From contig NC_056752.1 in assembly GCF_018687715.1 (NCBI RefSeq), positions 47,583,837 to 47,647,836 on the forward strand: a stretch of DNA of 64,000 bases, written 5' to 3'. Within the stretch, counting starts at the first letter, position 1. Each line of letters opens with the position of its first letter. Positions 33,801 to 45,526 of this stretch are shown one piece after another. The notes beneath the pieces are model-generated. The model was not told the origin of the DNA, searched no databases, and saw nothing but the letters and a program-made list of their open reading frames with translations. Both the position numbers and the translations under genes were made by a program. Source of the stretch: Carya illinoinensis (lineage: Eukaryota > Streptophyta > Magnoliopsida > Fagales > Juglandaceae).

Positions 33801-35461
33801 TACCCCTGCCGGCAAAGGAAAAAGAGAAAGAAAATAAGTAGGAAGATTAGATAACGTGCTTTTTATCAAGGTTATTCTTCCCCCTTTTGAAAACTATAGC
33901 GTCTTCCATCCAGCTAATCTCTTTTCAATTTTCTCAATCACCAAATCCCAGATTGAAGCAGAATTATACAAAGCCCCAAAGGGGAGACCGAGGTATCTAA
34001 TAGGCAATGAAGATATCTTGCATCCCAATATATTGGCCAGATCTGAAATATTCGAAATGGAACCCTCGGGAACAAGATTTGGATAAGTTGACTCGTAGTC
34101 CCGAAACCACTTCAAAGCACAACAAGACTGCTCTTAAAGCACGAAGATGTTCTTGATTAGGCTCATTGAAAATCAACGTATCATCAACAAATAATGGATG
34201 AGACTTTTAGGCAATTCCAATGCTCAACTCCCACCACAAAAACCGACAAAATATTACCAGTCATCGCCGCTTCAATCATTCTACTCAATGCATCCATAAT
34301 AAGAACAAATAGCAAAGGAGAAAGCAGATCACCTCACAAACCACAAGAACTGTTAAAGAACCCAACCAAAGAACCATTCACCAAAATAGAAAATTTTGAC
34401 GCCAAAACGCAATGCTCAACCCACAAACACCATTTTTCTCCAAAACCATATATCCTAAGCAAATACAAAAGGAACTCCCAGCTTAAGCCTTCTCCATGTC
34501 CAATTTAATTAAAATTACAGATTCGCCCAACTTGATTCTACTTTCCAAACATTCATTAGCAATTAAAACAGAATCAAGGATTTGTCTCCCCCTTACAAAA
34601 GCATTTTGAGACTTCAAAATAATCCTCTCCATCACCATGCTCATCCAATTAGCTAGCACCTTTGAAATAATTGCGTACACTCCATTACCCAAACTAATAG
34701 GCCAAAAGTCTCTCATCTCTACAGCCCCCACCTTTTTAAGAATGAGTGGAATAGTATATCAAAGTAAGTGATATTATGTTCAATTCAGAATATAAGCTGC
34801 ACATGCATATTAAGGCTATGTAGTAGGTGGTTGAACCCTCCCTACATAAACCCATGTAAGAAATGGAGAACCTAAAAACAGAACCTTCGATATATCGTTG
34901 ATTTAAAATGTCTTTGGTAACATAACCACTTAGAATCTAAATGTTTCATTCTTTTGGTCTGTCTCGACATCAAAAGTGGCAGCATAAATAGGGATTTGTC
35001 TGACGCTGTTTCCGGATACCCGGTGCCAATAAACAAAAAAAGTGGCAACATAAATCTTGCACAAGCTAAAATATATTTCGGAAAAATCTAATTACCATCT
35101 TAATCTAGTCTAAAACAAAGCCAGCTCAACTCTTGTACTAGGTTTAGAGCAGTTTACTTGCGTCTCAAGTATAAATTAGACTGCAAATGCAGAGACGAAG
35201 TCTATGAACCACCTTACATAGGACAAGCATTTTGTTTAAGCATTTGTAATTATTTATAAAGAGGGTGTTGTCTTCGTTTACCATGACGGGAATGCTGAGA
35301 TCCTGCGGCGACGCCGTTTTCTCGAGATGTTGAACGAGTGATGCGGAAGACGACATAGAGATGAGAGGCGATCTTGATCTTGACCTTTGATTCAGATGAA
35401 TGGCACTTTTAGGTCTAATCCCCCCGGAAAAGAACGTCAGCTGGTGGAGCAAGGTCGCCAT
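27830..35461 (-). CDS. DAPB: 4-hydroxy-tetrahydrodipicolinate reductase, chloroplastic, 8 exons, 331 aa
   Basis: Exons (minus strand): 35461-35282, 31651-31414, 30908-30775, 30606-30532, 30278-30177, 28610-28501, 28387-28300, 27898-27830; 996 nt with GT-AG borders throughout. The enzyme makes tetrahydrodipicolinate with NAD(P)H in plastid lysine synthesis. Exon 1 is a Ser/Arg-rich transit peptide. The Rossmann loop NGCTGKMG starts exon 2 (residues 62-69). VMGTTGG (153-159) and the substrate and active-site segment [15 protein letters not shown] (213-227) follow; the plant-type C-terminus ends DVLREGNMR. Similarity is to DHDPR (Arabidopsis At2g44040/At3g59890), not to the divergent CRR1. Intron 1 is 3.6 kb because of a LINE in sense orientation. 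The exon 4 donor is GTCTCTCTCT, part of a GA/CT microsatellite. Confidence 0.95.
30510..30530. repeat. (GA)n microsatellite forming the exon 4 donor of DAPB
   Basis: About ten GA units on the plus strand. On the gene strand exon 4 ends CAG and the intron starts GTCTCTCTCT, so the repeat begins inside the 5' splice site. Confidence 0.9.
32390..34746 (-). mobile_element. 5'-truncated L1-type LINE in DAPB intron 1, 14-bp TSD
   Basis: Perfect 14-bp duplications (tggaatagtatatc) lie at 32376-32389 and 34747-34760. The poly-A end is on the left (poly-T 32390-32397), so the element's coding strand is minus, the same as DAPB. It starts inside the reverse transcriptase: [45 protein letters not shown] (34731-34483), then FVDDTLIF (about 34180), [10 protein letters not shown] (about 33900), and the C-terminal [17 protein letters not shown] and zf-RVT parts (33569-33216, 32791-32498). 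Stops and frame changes show it is dead; a second element is nested in it at 32834-32975. Confidence 0.92.
32834..32975 (-). mobile_element. 142-bp LINE 3' fragment nested inside the larger LINE
   Basis: A T-rich start, then ttttttataagtaataag and ataggcatagcccaagtac, equals the antisense 3' end of the same LINE group. 10-bp repeats (caccatcttt) at 32824-32833 and 32976-32985 flank it. Removing it and one repeat rejoins the host LINE's zf-RVT knuckle (C..CKKDG plus [10 protein letters not shown]), which proves it came second. Confidence 0.85.
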
Positions 35462-37200
35462 TCTCTGCGTCGTCTACGAGAGAGACAGTATAAAGGCGCA
35501 AGGCTAGAGTTGGGGTTTAGCCTTCAAGTCTAAAATCTAAAACCCTGGAAGGGGCTTCTTTTTATTCTTCTATGCAACTCAGCAACTGTGCCTACTCTTG
35601 CTTGTCTTGCGACTGTTACCTACGGCTCACACGTGATGGATGCTAAAGCACAGAAAGAGTATGATTCATTTGAGTCAGTTTGATGTCCCATCTTATTATC
35701 TACTCCAATTTTATTGAAATATTAAAAAAAAATTTAATTAATTTTAATTTTTTTTATCTAATTATTAATTAATTATTGCAATTTTTATAAATTTCTAAAC
35801 AATTAATAAAATATAAAAGACAATTTAACATTTTAAAATTTTAAAATACAAATAATATTAAAAAATGTATATTTTAATTTTATAATAATTTATTTAATTT
35901 TTTCCTTATTATTTCCTAAATGAGTTATTCTATAATAAAATCTTACACCATAAATCTCCACTTAATTAATATATGATTTATTATTTTTATTATTTTATTT
36001 AAACACACATATTTATGTATTAAAATAAAATGATAAAATGACAAATCACATATTGATTAAATAGAAATATGTGGTATAAGGATTCCATTTAGAATATGTA
36101 CTCTTTTTAAAAAATTAATAAAATATTTTAATATTTTATTAATATTTATAAATTATTTTATAATTTGTCATCTCATCCTAACATTTAAACAAAATTAGGC
36201 ACAAAAAAGGATGCATGAAGGACTTTGCATCTCTCCATACATCCTTGGTCCTTAAAGCAGGACATTATGTTATCTTCTTTATTCGAAATCAAATATTATG
36301 TTATCTATTAAAGCATACAAGTATTTATTTATTTTTTGTTTTTATCTCATTTTATTCTATTGATGTAGTATTAATGGTGGTGCCACGTGATTTATAAAGA
36401 AAATATATATATATATATATATTCAAAATAAAATTGCATAAAAAAACACAAAAACCGATTGAAATTTTAAGTTTCATATACCCTTTTATGCTTGATTTCT
36501 TATTTTTTTAATGAACAAAGTAACACCATCGTGAAATAAAGTAAGCAGTATAACTTAGACCATATGATAACATTTCTCTTACCGAAAAGCTATGGTCACT
36601 TGCAAGACATATTGTTAGAACTACATCAATTAAATTCGTATATTCAATAGGCGATGCATTATGAAAATCTTATTAGGACCAATCACTAGATGGATATTGT
36701 TGCTCCAAATAAAACAATTATAACTATGCTCGCAATCAACAAAAATGTGTATTATCTATATGAAATCTATATTATCAAGAGTCATACTACAAAATCTAAT
36801 ATTATCTCATTTTATTTGTTTATGAGTTCTGTTACATAAAATCATTTTTATATATTTTTTACGTATTTACTGATATGATTAGTCAAAATAATTATTTTAT
36901 ATTTATAAAAGTAATGCAACTAATCATATTAATAAAATGTATAAAATATATATAAAAATGACTACATATAAAATTTTTATTTTTTATTTATAAAAATAAA
37001 TAAATTTAAAATTTGACGAAGAATTCCACCTCATTGAATAAGAATAAGATGACGTGGTAGTTCATAGAATTTTTCGTAAAGGATTTTTCAATTACGAAAC
37101 TCACCGTTTTGAATCTTTTCGGTAGTGTTCGATCACGCGCTCACAAATGGCAGAAACCGTAAATTTTTAGATTTTATAATTAACCTGGAACTAAACTGAA
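35462..37200. other. AT-rich divergent intergenic region between DAPB and lumazine synthase
   Basis: The DAPB promoter and leader (minus strand) lie in the first few hundred bases. 35700-36200 is nearly pure A/T. A (TA)9 run lies at 36404-36421, and a family B MITE at 36834-36980. No gene seen. Confidence 0.5.
36834..36980. mobile_element. AT-rich MITE, family B copy 2
   Basis: It starts gagttctgttacataaaat and ends ctacatataaaatttttat, collinear with 7246-7408, including the tgat..agtcaaa core and the catattaat motif. The ends are imperfect inverted repeats. Confidence 0.6.
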
Positions 37201-37300
37201 GCCGCGACGTAGCATCCATCTCCCTTATTCATTCTCCACCGCCGACCGTTAGCGACACTTCCCAGCCATCGCCGCCTTCGGCCAGCCGCCGCTTTTCGAG

Positions 37301-37596
37301 GTAAGCTTTTTCCAGATCTGCTGTTTTAGTAAAATCCGATTGATTGGCATTACTTGTAGTTCTGTGCTGCGAGGCCTATTGATTTTGCACTTGGTGGTTC
37401 TAGCGAGCCCTCTCTCGAGGTTGCAAAATCAGCCACAGGAAAAGTTTATATTTATACAGTCTTTGTTAAAGAACAGTTTGGGATAAATCTTATTACCAGA
37501 AAGTACGGCCAAACAGATTCAGTGACATTGGCTTTGACAACTTTGGACTAGTATTATGTCTAAAGTTTCACTATTCCTCTTGTGTCCTGTTCTCAG
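37301..37596 (+). other. Probable 5' UTR intron of lumazine synthase
   Basis: A GC-rich leader (about 37200-37300) ends TTTTCGAG followed by a consensus donor GTAAGC at 37301. A pyrimidine-rich acceptor, gttctcag, ends at 37596, 28 bp before the ATG at 37625. Confidence 0.6.
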
Positions 37597-37624
37597 AAGG
37601 CTCTCACTAGTGTTTGGTTGAAAA

Positions 37625-40488
37625 ATGGCCTCGTTTGCTTCCACCGAGTGTTTCCTTCCCCTCCATCAATCGCGCCTCTCTTTGCCCACGCATCATAAGC
37701 ATCATCCTGGCAATGGTAGTTGCAGCACTTTCTTACAACTTCAACGTGCTGCTACTCACAAGTCAAAATCTCTCTCCTTTACCTTTTCTGCGCAAGGTAG
37801 CTTCATTTAATCAATCCCTCGTGCAAAAAAGCGCTGTTCTACATGTATACATTCTTAATATTTTAAAAATGAATTGATTTCAGGAACGATTCCTTGCGTT
37901 TCCGTTGAGAGGAATGACCGCTCGTCTTTTGTAAAAACGTCCGCAGTTCGATATCTGACAGGATCTGTCACCAGAACTCAGGGTCTTCGCTTTGCCGTGG
38001 TCAGTTACTCTGAATGTCCTACACATAACTCGAGTAACAAAAAAAAAAAAACCATTTGTATACACATCTGTAGTTGTTGTGGGATTGCAGTTTTCCCAAA
38101 TTGGCTGCAAAATCCTTGAAAATATAATTCCAGCTAATGGATACGGTTCTGCTTTGGGTAGCATTAGCTTCCCTTCACTTCCAATATTGGTTTCACTGAA
38201 TTTTGATTATTGAAGGTTGTAGCACGATTTAACGAGATTGTGACAAAGCAACTGTTAGAGGGAGCGTTGGCTACATTCAAGAACTATTCTGTCCAAGATG
38301 AAGACATCGATGTACGTAGCCACTCTTTTAAAAACAACTTAATTGTCATATGTTGTTATGCCTGTTATCACGGTATCTACGAGAGTTATAGAATGTAGAC
38401 TTTTGCAAATATCTTGATTGTTGTGGTTAAGTATAGCATCTTCTTAAACTAATACATTCATTGAGGAAGTAGTCGTTGTGACTAGTTATTGCCGTTGCTG
38501 TCAAAGCATGCTAAAGATCAAAAGCCAAAATCACCATGACCATCCTTTTTTCAGCTCATGACCATCCTTCTGTAAACATTCCCATCATGGTGGTGATCCT
38601 CATACTATCACTTGTTGTCACGCTTTTCAGATAAATGCATTGAAGCTTACAGGGATTTTGTGCCTTGTGATTGTTAGCTTGGTCTGTGGTTTTAATTTTG
38701 CATGAGAACGCTATGACAATGGATAATTAATTTCTTCGCTTTGTCCATCAGGTTGTATGGGTTCCTGGTAGTTTCGAAATTGGTATTGCTGCAGAAAGGC
38801 TTGGGAAGTCAGGAAAATATCATGCAGTTTTATGTATTGGAGCAGTGGTATGATTTGTTGATGCGCTACTGATTAAAATCTTTTGATGAGATATAATATC
38901 TCTCAATGAGAGGGTTCTTTAACTCACCATGTTGAGAACATGCTTGTAATGAGTGCCCTAACTTATGAACCATTTTTGTTGTCATTAGATTAGAGGTGAT
39001 ACTTCCCACTATGATGCTGTTGCTAATTCGGCTGCATCTGGAGTTCTTTCAGCAGGTTTAAGTTCAGGTTGGTCTCTGTGTTTTGTATTAGTTGCTGAGC
39101 TGATTTTATTTTATAGCAGTAGATGGGAATATAGTATTGTGATCTAATAATTATTGCGTGAATCCGGCTTTTGTATGTAGCAATATCACATATATAGTTT
39201 GCTTAAGGCAACGGGCTCTAGCTCAAATACCATTTCCTCCCCTTTCATGACGGGGATGGAGGGTGAGATTGTTGGATCAAGACCCTCCGGGTGCATATGT
39301 AAGTTACAAACAAAAAGGGGGAGGGGGGAAAGCTTTAGCTTGCATCTTGTTTGTTGCATGGTTCTCCCATGGGTGTCTGTCTAGACTACGATGGCTATGC
39401 ATATATTTTTCACGTAGGAAACTTACTTTGCATGTAGGGCCCTGAGTCTGCTTCTTGAATGGGCTTGGAAATTTGTCTTTTGATTTTTTGATAGCTATTT
39501 TGGCTGAAGGACAAGACGAAGTACAGCTTCACATCAATTTTGCATGTTATTTCTTTTCACTATGTTGTTAAGCAGCCCACACATCAATTGTATGTCCTTG
39601 CGCATTGGTAAGGTGATCTATTAACTATCTGAATTTGCTATTAAATTGGTGAAATGTGACGGAATGTCGCAGCTGTCATTCTTACATGGATGTCATATCC
39701 AATTTAGCTTATTTTTTGCTTCCTAATGATATACTGAAGCTTTTTCTACATGACTTTATAGGAGTTCCATGCATATTTGGCGTTCTGACTTGCGATAACA
39801 TGGAGCAGGTAATCTGGTAGTTAAAGTCAATGTAAATTGGAGAAAGCTCCCTAAGGCTGCCTTTGGGGTGGGAGTGCCGCTAGATGAGATGTGATCTCTG
39901 ACTGTGACTGTTGCCTTTATAATTATTGCAGGCATTAAATCGAGCTGGTGGGAAATCTGGCAATAAGGGCTCCGAGACTGCTTTGACAGCTGTGAGTTGA
40001 ATGTTTAAGTTCATTTTGTGTCAACGTCACAATGATGATACCAATGTAATGTATTTTAATAACAAAAACCTGGACTAGAGTTTTAAGATGCACATTCGTA
40101 ATCCCCGTAGTTGTATGGTTGTGTAAATCATAAGGTTTGACAAACACGGCATCTATGTTCAATTCTAGTTCGGACCTGAGCACTTTAACCATAATAATCT
40201 GATTTCAGTTTTTTAATATTTTCAATGTTTCTATTTCCATATTTGTTCTTTGACTGAGTAATTAAAATATTGGGAGACAGATTACTTATAAAAAAAAAAT
40301 TAAAATATTGGGAAGTAGATTAGTTGTTTTATGCATCTTTCTACTGATTTTATACTTCTTATACTGTATATTGGCTATGGATGTGTATTATTTATTTTAT
40401 TCTTTACATGATTGAGTCCTCACATTAAATAACTTCGTTTGTCATGCAGATTGAGATGGCATCTTTGTTTGAGCACCATTTGAAGTGA
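37625..40488 (+). CDS. RIBH: 6,7-dimethyl-8-ribityllumazine synthase, chloroplastic, 8 coding exons, 234 aa
   Basis: Exons: 37625-37796, 37884-37999, 38216-38311, 38752-38847, 38989-39067, 39762-39808, 39932-39991, 40450-40488; 705 nt, in frame, GT-AG borders. The enzyme condenses 5-amino-6-ribitylaminouracil with 3,4-dihydroxy-2-butanone 4-phosphate, the penultimate step of riboflavin synthesis, in plastids. Exons 1-2 encode a Ser/His-rich transit peptide; the core starts LRFAVVVARFNE (about 92-103). WVPGSFEIG, the active-site [15 protein letters not shown] (His167), [17 protein letters not shown] and the C-terminal [10 protein letters not shown] match plant lumazine synthases (Arabidopsis COS1, At2g44050). 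Intron 5 holds a SINE-like insert. A leader intron is likely upstream. Confidence 0.95.
39205..39485 (+). mobile_element. SINE-like insert in lumazine synthase intron 5
   Basis: tagctcaaatacc (39219-39231) fits a pol III A box and ggatcaagacc (39274-39284) matches the B-box consensus GGWTCRANNCC exactly, with spacing near 43 bp as in tRNA-derived SINEs. A T-rich stretch near 39475-39490 could be the 3' end. No target-site duplication was found and the borders are approximate. Confidence 0.45.
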
Positions 40489-42321
40489 GAAATATTGGGG
40501 ACCATTGAATGGCATGACATGATGCCTAGGTTTTTTTTTTTTTTTTTTTCTCTCTCCTCAGTTAGACGTATTGTTTCGTTTGTCAACTGCCAGAATGTCT
40601 CTATGTTGAGAGTTCTGAGGGACTCCCAAAGGGTAGCCACATTTTCCCAAAGAATAATGAGTATTTATCGATTGCTTTGCCGCACATCGAAAGAGCCTTA
40701 GTGCTCAAACTGCTCAGACACCCAGGAATAGATGTATTCTTGATGTTTAGAATCAGAAATTATATTTTTACACGGCTCCCTCTGTCATTTCTCTCTTTTT
40801 GCAAACAAATAAAATTCAGAGACACAAGTGCAAACCAGTGGGTAACGCTTCTCTTGTTAAAAAGTGGTTGCATATTCCTGCCTTCTGTAACTTGTTCTCA
40901 ATAGTCCTTTATATGATATGCTGCTTTTGTGTTTTGTCGTGTTTCATGTGGCTTCTGTCCGCTGTGCTTTGGTTGTGAAGTCCCAAATAGTTTGCAATTC
41001 CAACCTCTACTATAATTTGTAGAGCAATAGATACAGCATGTGAACTCCTCTGCATTAACTGTTATACATGAGTAATATGATCACTAACAGTTAGGGCCAT
41101 TCGGATTGAGAAATCATTTCATTTTATTTTATCTCATCATTAGAACTTTTTAAAATTTTCACACAAAATATAATAAACAATTCAATTTTTTCAAATTTCA
41201 AAACAATAATAATATTAAAAAAAATACTATAATAATATTTTATTTAACTTTCAATTTTTATATAAAATTATCTTATTTTATTTCACTATCCAAACAACCT
41301 CTTAATATAGTAGAGATTGTATGCTATCTCTTTTTCCTAATTGTAAAAAGTGTTTTGATTAAAAAATTGTAAAAATTCCTGATCTATGCAATTTACTTTA
41401 TCTCTATTTATTGAATTCTGGGACCAACATGAGCTGGAAGACCAAAGTTAGCTTCTAAGGTGATTGCGCTTTAATTGGTTAGCAATTTGCTTAGACAAAA
41501 CTCTGGATGCAAAGTGTTGAAACAACTGTCAATTGGAGGATGAAACCTATTTTTGTTAGTCGAATTTGAGACGGGCAGGAAGCTTGAAGCACAAAAGCTG
41601 AGACAATGCCTGCCTTCGATACTACTCAATTCCAAAATGCAGACGTTGGACACAAACCACCAATACACTTCTGCTCCTCATTCCCTCCAAGAAAAAAGGA
41701 AAATAATCAAACGCATTTGCTCTTTAGTAAATCACCAGTACAATCTTTCAATCCAGCACATGAGGCTAAAACGTGAAACGTGTTCCAACTACAATGCGAA
41801 ACATCTTTTTGCAAATTCTGTAGTTGTTTCAGAGGGTTATGTGGGTAAACTGGTAATTTGGATTGGCATTTTATATTGAACGAGCCATTCCTGTACAAGT
41901 TCTTTTGCTCTTCTTGGACATCTGCTTAACCATTATTCAACGAACAAAGCAAAAGAATTGTTAAAGACTAAAGAACCTAAAGGCAATAAGAAACTTAGAA
42001 TCAAAGTTAAACACCACAAACAAGTTTCTTTGAGAAGGTTGATGCTAGCTGAGCTTCATGTTTATATTTGGGTTCCACTAAAAAGAAAATGTTGACAGTA
42101 TTTGGTCGGAAAATCAGCTCCTACCCACTGGCAATGCAAGGATGATTTCCTCTGCAGTAGCCATGAGGAAGAAGAAACCAAAGTATTCCATTCTTATTCT
42201 CTCTATTAAATCTCATTCGTAGTGAGGAACAAGAGAAGCAATATACTGTAAAGAGATTAAAATAATTTGTTTGAAGAAAAGTGGCATTTCATATCATTGC
42301 TTCCTGTTGCTTTCTCTTGTC
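40489..42321. other. 3' region of lumazine synthase and upstream region of APS2
   Basis: It contains the lumazine synthase 3' UTR, with a poly-T run at about 40531-40548, the MITE at 41094-41301, and the APS2 promoter. Short open frames at 41471-41898 occur on both strands and resemble no family. Confidence 0.45.
41094..41301. mobile_element. MITE with TTA target-site duplication (Tourist/PIF-Harbinger type)
   Basis: Its ends, gggccattcggattgagaaa and atttcactatccaaacaacc, are imperfect inverted repeats. TTA flanks it on both sides (41091-41093 and 41302-41304). The AT-rich 208-bp interior has no coding capacity. TTA duplications plus a GGGCC.-type end fit PIF/Harbinger-derived MITEs. Confidence 0.7.
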
Positions 42322-45300
42322 ATGGTGATATTGCAGCTTTCTCTTCCTATATCCATGGATCTCAAAAAAAATGGTGCCATTAATGGATCAGCAAGAATCC
42401 GTCGAAAACTTTCATCGAAGTTCCGTTGTACACTTCCGCCAAGATTGTTCATATCCAATTCACGGCAGCCTCAGTATCCCAATTTGCTGTTTCCCTCAAG
42501 TCATCAGGTCCAAAGTTTACTAATACCTAATGTTCTCTCCTCATGCTTATTCTTATACTTCGTAATGACAGGGGATGGATATTTGTTTTCTAGGCTTTAG
42601 TTAAAAGCAATTTAACCTGTTGCTTTGGCATGGTTCTGGAAGAGTGCCGCTAAGTATTTTTGGATTAACATATGTGAATTGATTGATGTCAGAGTGTAGC
42701 AGCTATCGTGTTAGAAGATGGATCGCAGTCAAGGCTTTACCCATTGACGAAGAAAACATCAGAAGGGGCCATTCCTATAGCAGCAAATTACAGACTCGTT
42801 GATGCAGTGGTCAGCAACTGCATTAACAGTAACATAAACAGGATATATGCTCTTACTCAATTCAATTCAACTTCTCTCAATTCCCACCTTTCCAGAGCTT
42901 ATACTGGACAAGGTCCTGGAAAAGAGGGATTCGTTGAAGTTATCACTGCTTACCAGAGCCTTGAAGACGATGACTGGTTTCAGGTTTAAAATCATATAAT
43001 TCTCAATACTATTAGTCTTGATGTCATATTTTATGAGTAATGCTACATACAGTCATAAAGTGGGCAAGCACGCGCAATCACTTTGAAAAAGAATAAGGTT
43101 CACTATTAAAAAAATTAGTTTTTGTTTTTTCTTTTTTTATAATGTAAATATCTTATTTACTCACTTTTTTTAAAGAGATTGTGTGGCGCTTATGCACTCC
43201 ACAACTGCAAATATCATTTCCCATTATATAAATGCATATATTCACGTTCCTTCTCTATATTAGGGAGCTGCAGATGCTGTTAGAAGATGCTTGTGGTTGA
43301 TGGAAGAGTATCCCGTGACTGAGTTTCTAATCCTTCCTGGCCACCATCTCTACAAAATGGACTACCAGAAAATCATAGAAGCACATCGAAACAGCAAGGC
43401 TGACATGACTATTGCAGCATTGAGTGCTCGGAGAGAGCAAGACCCAAATTTTGGCTTTTTGAGATTGAATTCAGAAAATCAAGTTCTAGAGTTTAGATTG
43501 AAGTCAGATAGTGAGCCAATCACTTTTGTTTCAGTAGGTTTCCCCCCACAAGCTCCGCTCTGCTTAAATTTTATAGTTTTTGGGGGAGTTCTCTGAGGAA
43601 GTTTACTTCTGAAATTCAGGAGGAAAGCCCAATGAAATGCAATGATGTTGCATATCGAGAATTTTCAAGTATGGGAATATATCTCATTAATAGAGATATA
43701 ATGGTAAAGCTTCTAAGAGAACATTTTCCCAAGGCAAATGACTTCGCAAGTGAAGTAGTACCAGGTGCAATATCCTTAGGAATGAAGGTCAGACTTATTT
43801 TGTATGCCCTTCCCATGTTGCTTTTCTTTCCAAATGTGAAAGTACTATTTTCTTTCTCTCCAAATGTGGAAGTACTATTTTCTTTCTGTCCCTTCATAAT
43901 GATGCTGTGGTAGACTGTAGTTATTTTTGTCTTTTTATTGCAATTTATAAGAAGATTCTCCTCCTTCGTGATAGTCAGGTACAAGCTTTTCTCTTTGATG
44001 GGTACTGGGAAGACATGAGGAGCATTGAAGCATTCTACCTAGCAAATATGGAAAGTACAAAGAAAGCAGACATGGCATTTAAGTCAGTAACTTTAATACC
44101 AGAAAAGGGCTGAAAGTATTATCCCAGTGAATGTTCTGCCTATATTGGACACCTCACAAACTAACAAAAACTTCATCCTTTCATACCAGCTTCTTCGATA
44201 AAAAGTCTCCCATCTACACTTTACCTCGGGTTCTGCCTCCAACTCATGTGACTGATGCTATAATAATAGACAGCGTCATTGGAGGTGGTTGCATTCTCGG
44301 TGTAAGGAACTGCTTTCTCTGCCTCTAGAATTTGCAATGGTAAATTTCAATGATAGGCAGTTACATAGTATGGAAACAAATGCGTATACATAGAACAGGG
44401 AAATAAGTTATAACGCATGCATACCGTGTATTTTCTTCTGTTCTAAATTGTGCTTTAAATTACTGTTTCTAATATATTTCTAACCTTTCTAAGAGTAGAG
44501 GTGCAAGATCAAAGGTACAGTAGCCGGTATGAAGACAAGAATTGGAGATGGGGCTGTAATAGAGGACTCAGTGATCATGGGTTCTGATATTTATCAAGTA
44601 AGATTGCTCTAAATGTTTATCCATAAATGTCTCTGTTGGCATTATGAAGAGTGTCTAAGAACTCGAAAATAAAACATTTTAGCCCCCCATCCTCCTCACA
44701 GATGGACTCATGAATGTTCTTTCAAATCTCCATTGATTATCTTATATATAGTGCAAGTGTGCATTCTCGATCCACAGATGGAAGATATTCGGCGGAGCGG
44801 CGTGGACAGGAAAGGCCTAGATATTCCTATAGGAATTGGTGAAGATACTCAAATAAGGAAGGCCATTGTAGATAAGAATGCAAGAATTGGCAGAAATGTT
44901 TTGGTATGGAAAGTACAAGAAATAGTCAATGGCTCTCAATAGCAATCTCATTACACCATTAATATTTATATTAAAGCTTAACTATCAAGAAATTTATATG
45001 TATTCTTAGACCAACAAGCTATAACCAACTTCATTTATCTAAAATCCCATCCATTTTCAGATTTTTCCTGCAATGCATTTGCATTATTATTATTGCCAAT
45101 GCCAATATGTACTGTGCAAAGACTGAGCACTGACGTTTCTAAAATAGAATGCAGAAGAGTGATAGAACAGGGTTATCTGTTGGACATCCTTTTTAAGTTC
45201 GGCACGGTTGGAGCTACCTAGAAAGTATTAATTGAGCCTTTTTGTGTTTAAGCTTCTTTTGTGTGAATGTCTGTCTAAAACCTGCAACTGAATAACTGAA

Positions 45301-45526
45301 TCAATATGTGGCTTCTCTTCTTCGCACTTCACTGTCCTTTATGTGTTCTAAACTAGGGGCCTTTCCTATATGACGGATATAGAAGTAATGTATTGGCAAT
45401 TCTATGCAGATTATAAACAAAGACAACGTCAGAGAAGGGAACAATGAAGCCAATGGGTACATGATCAGTGAGGGAATTGTGGTTGTTCTTCATAGTGCAG
45501 TCATCCCCAACGGCAGCATTATATGA
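42322..45526 (+). CDS. APS2: APS2-type inactive ADP-glucose pyrophosphorylase small subunit, 9 exons, 490 aa
   Basis: Exons: 42322-42507, 42693-42983, 43264-43533, 43620-43787, 43979-44082, 44190-44301, 44499-44597, 44778-44903, 45410-45526; 1473 nt, consistent phases. The upstream frame starts at TTG; ATGs at 42322 and 42355 are both possible starts of a plastid transit peptide. The fold matches the small subunit of glucose-1-phosphate adenylyltransferase (starch synthesis), including IPIAANYRLVDAVVSN, the DKNARIG regulatory-site segment and the C-terminal beta-helix. Catalytic features are lost: GGGxGTRL reads LEDGSQSRL (70-77), the Asp of AGDHLYRMDY is His186 (PGHHLYKMDY), and the EKP sugar-phosphate Lys motif is absent. 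This pattern suits Arabidopsis APS2 (At1g05610), which is catalytically inactive. A MITE lies in intron 2. Confidence 0.92.
43040..43217. mobile_element. MITE with ~40-bp inverted ends in APS2 intron 2
   Basis: The left end atgctacatacagtcataaa and right end cacaactgcaaatatcat pair as imperfect inverted repeats extending about 40 bp (left inner gcaagcacgcgcaatc, right inner gattgtgtggcgcttatg). The interior is T-rich and non-coding. Confidence 0.7.
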
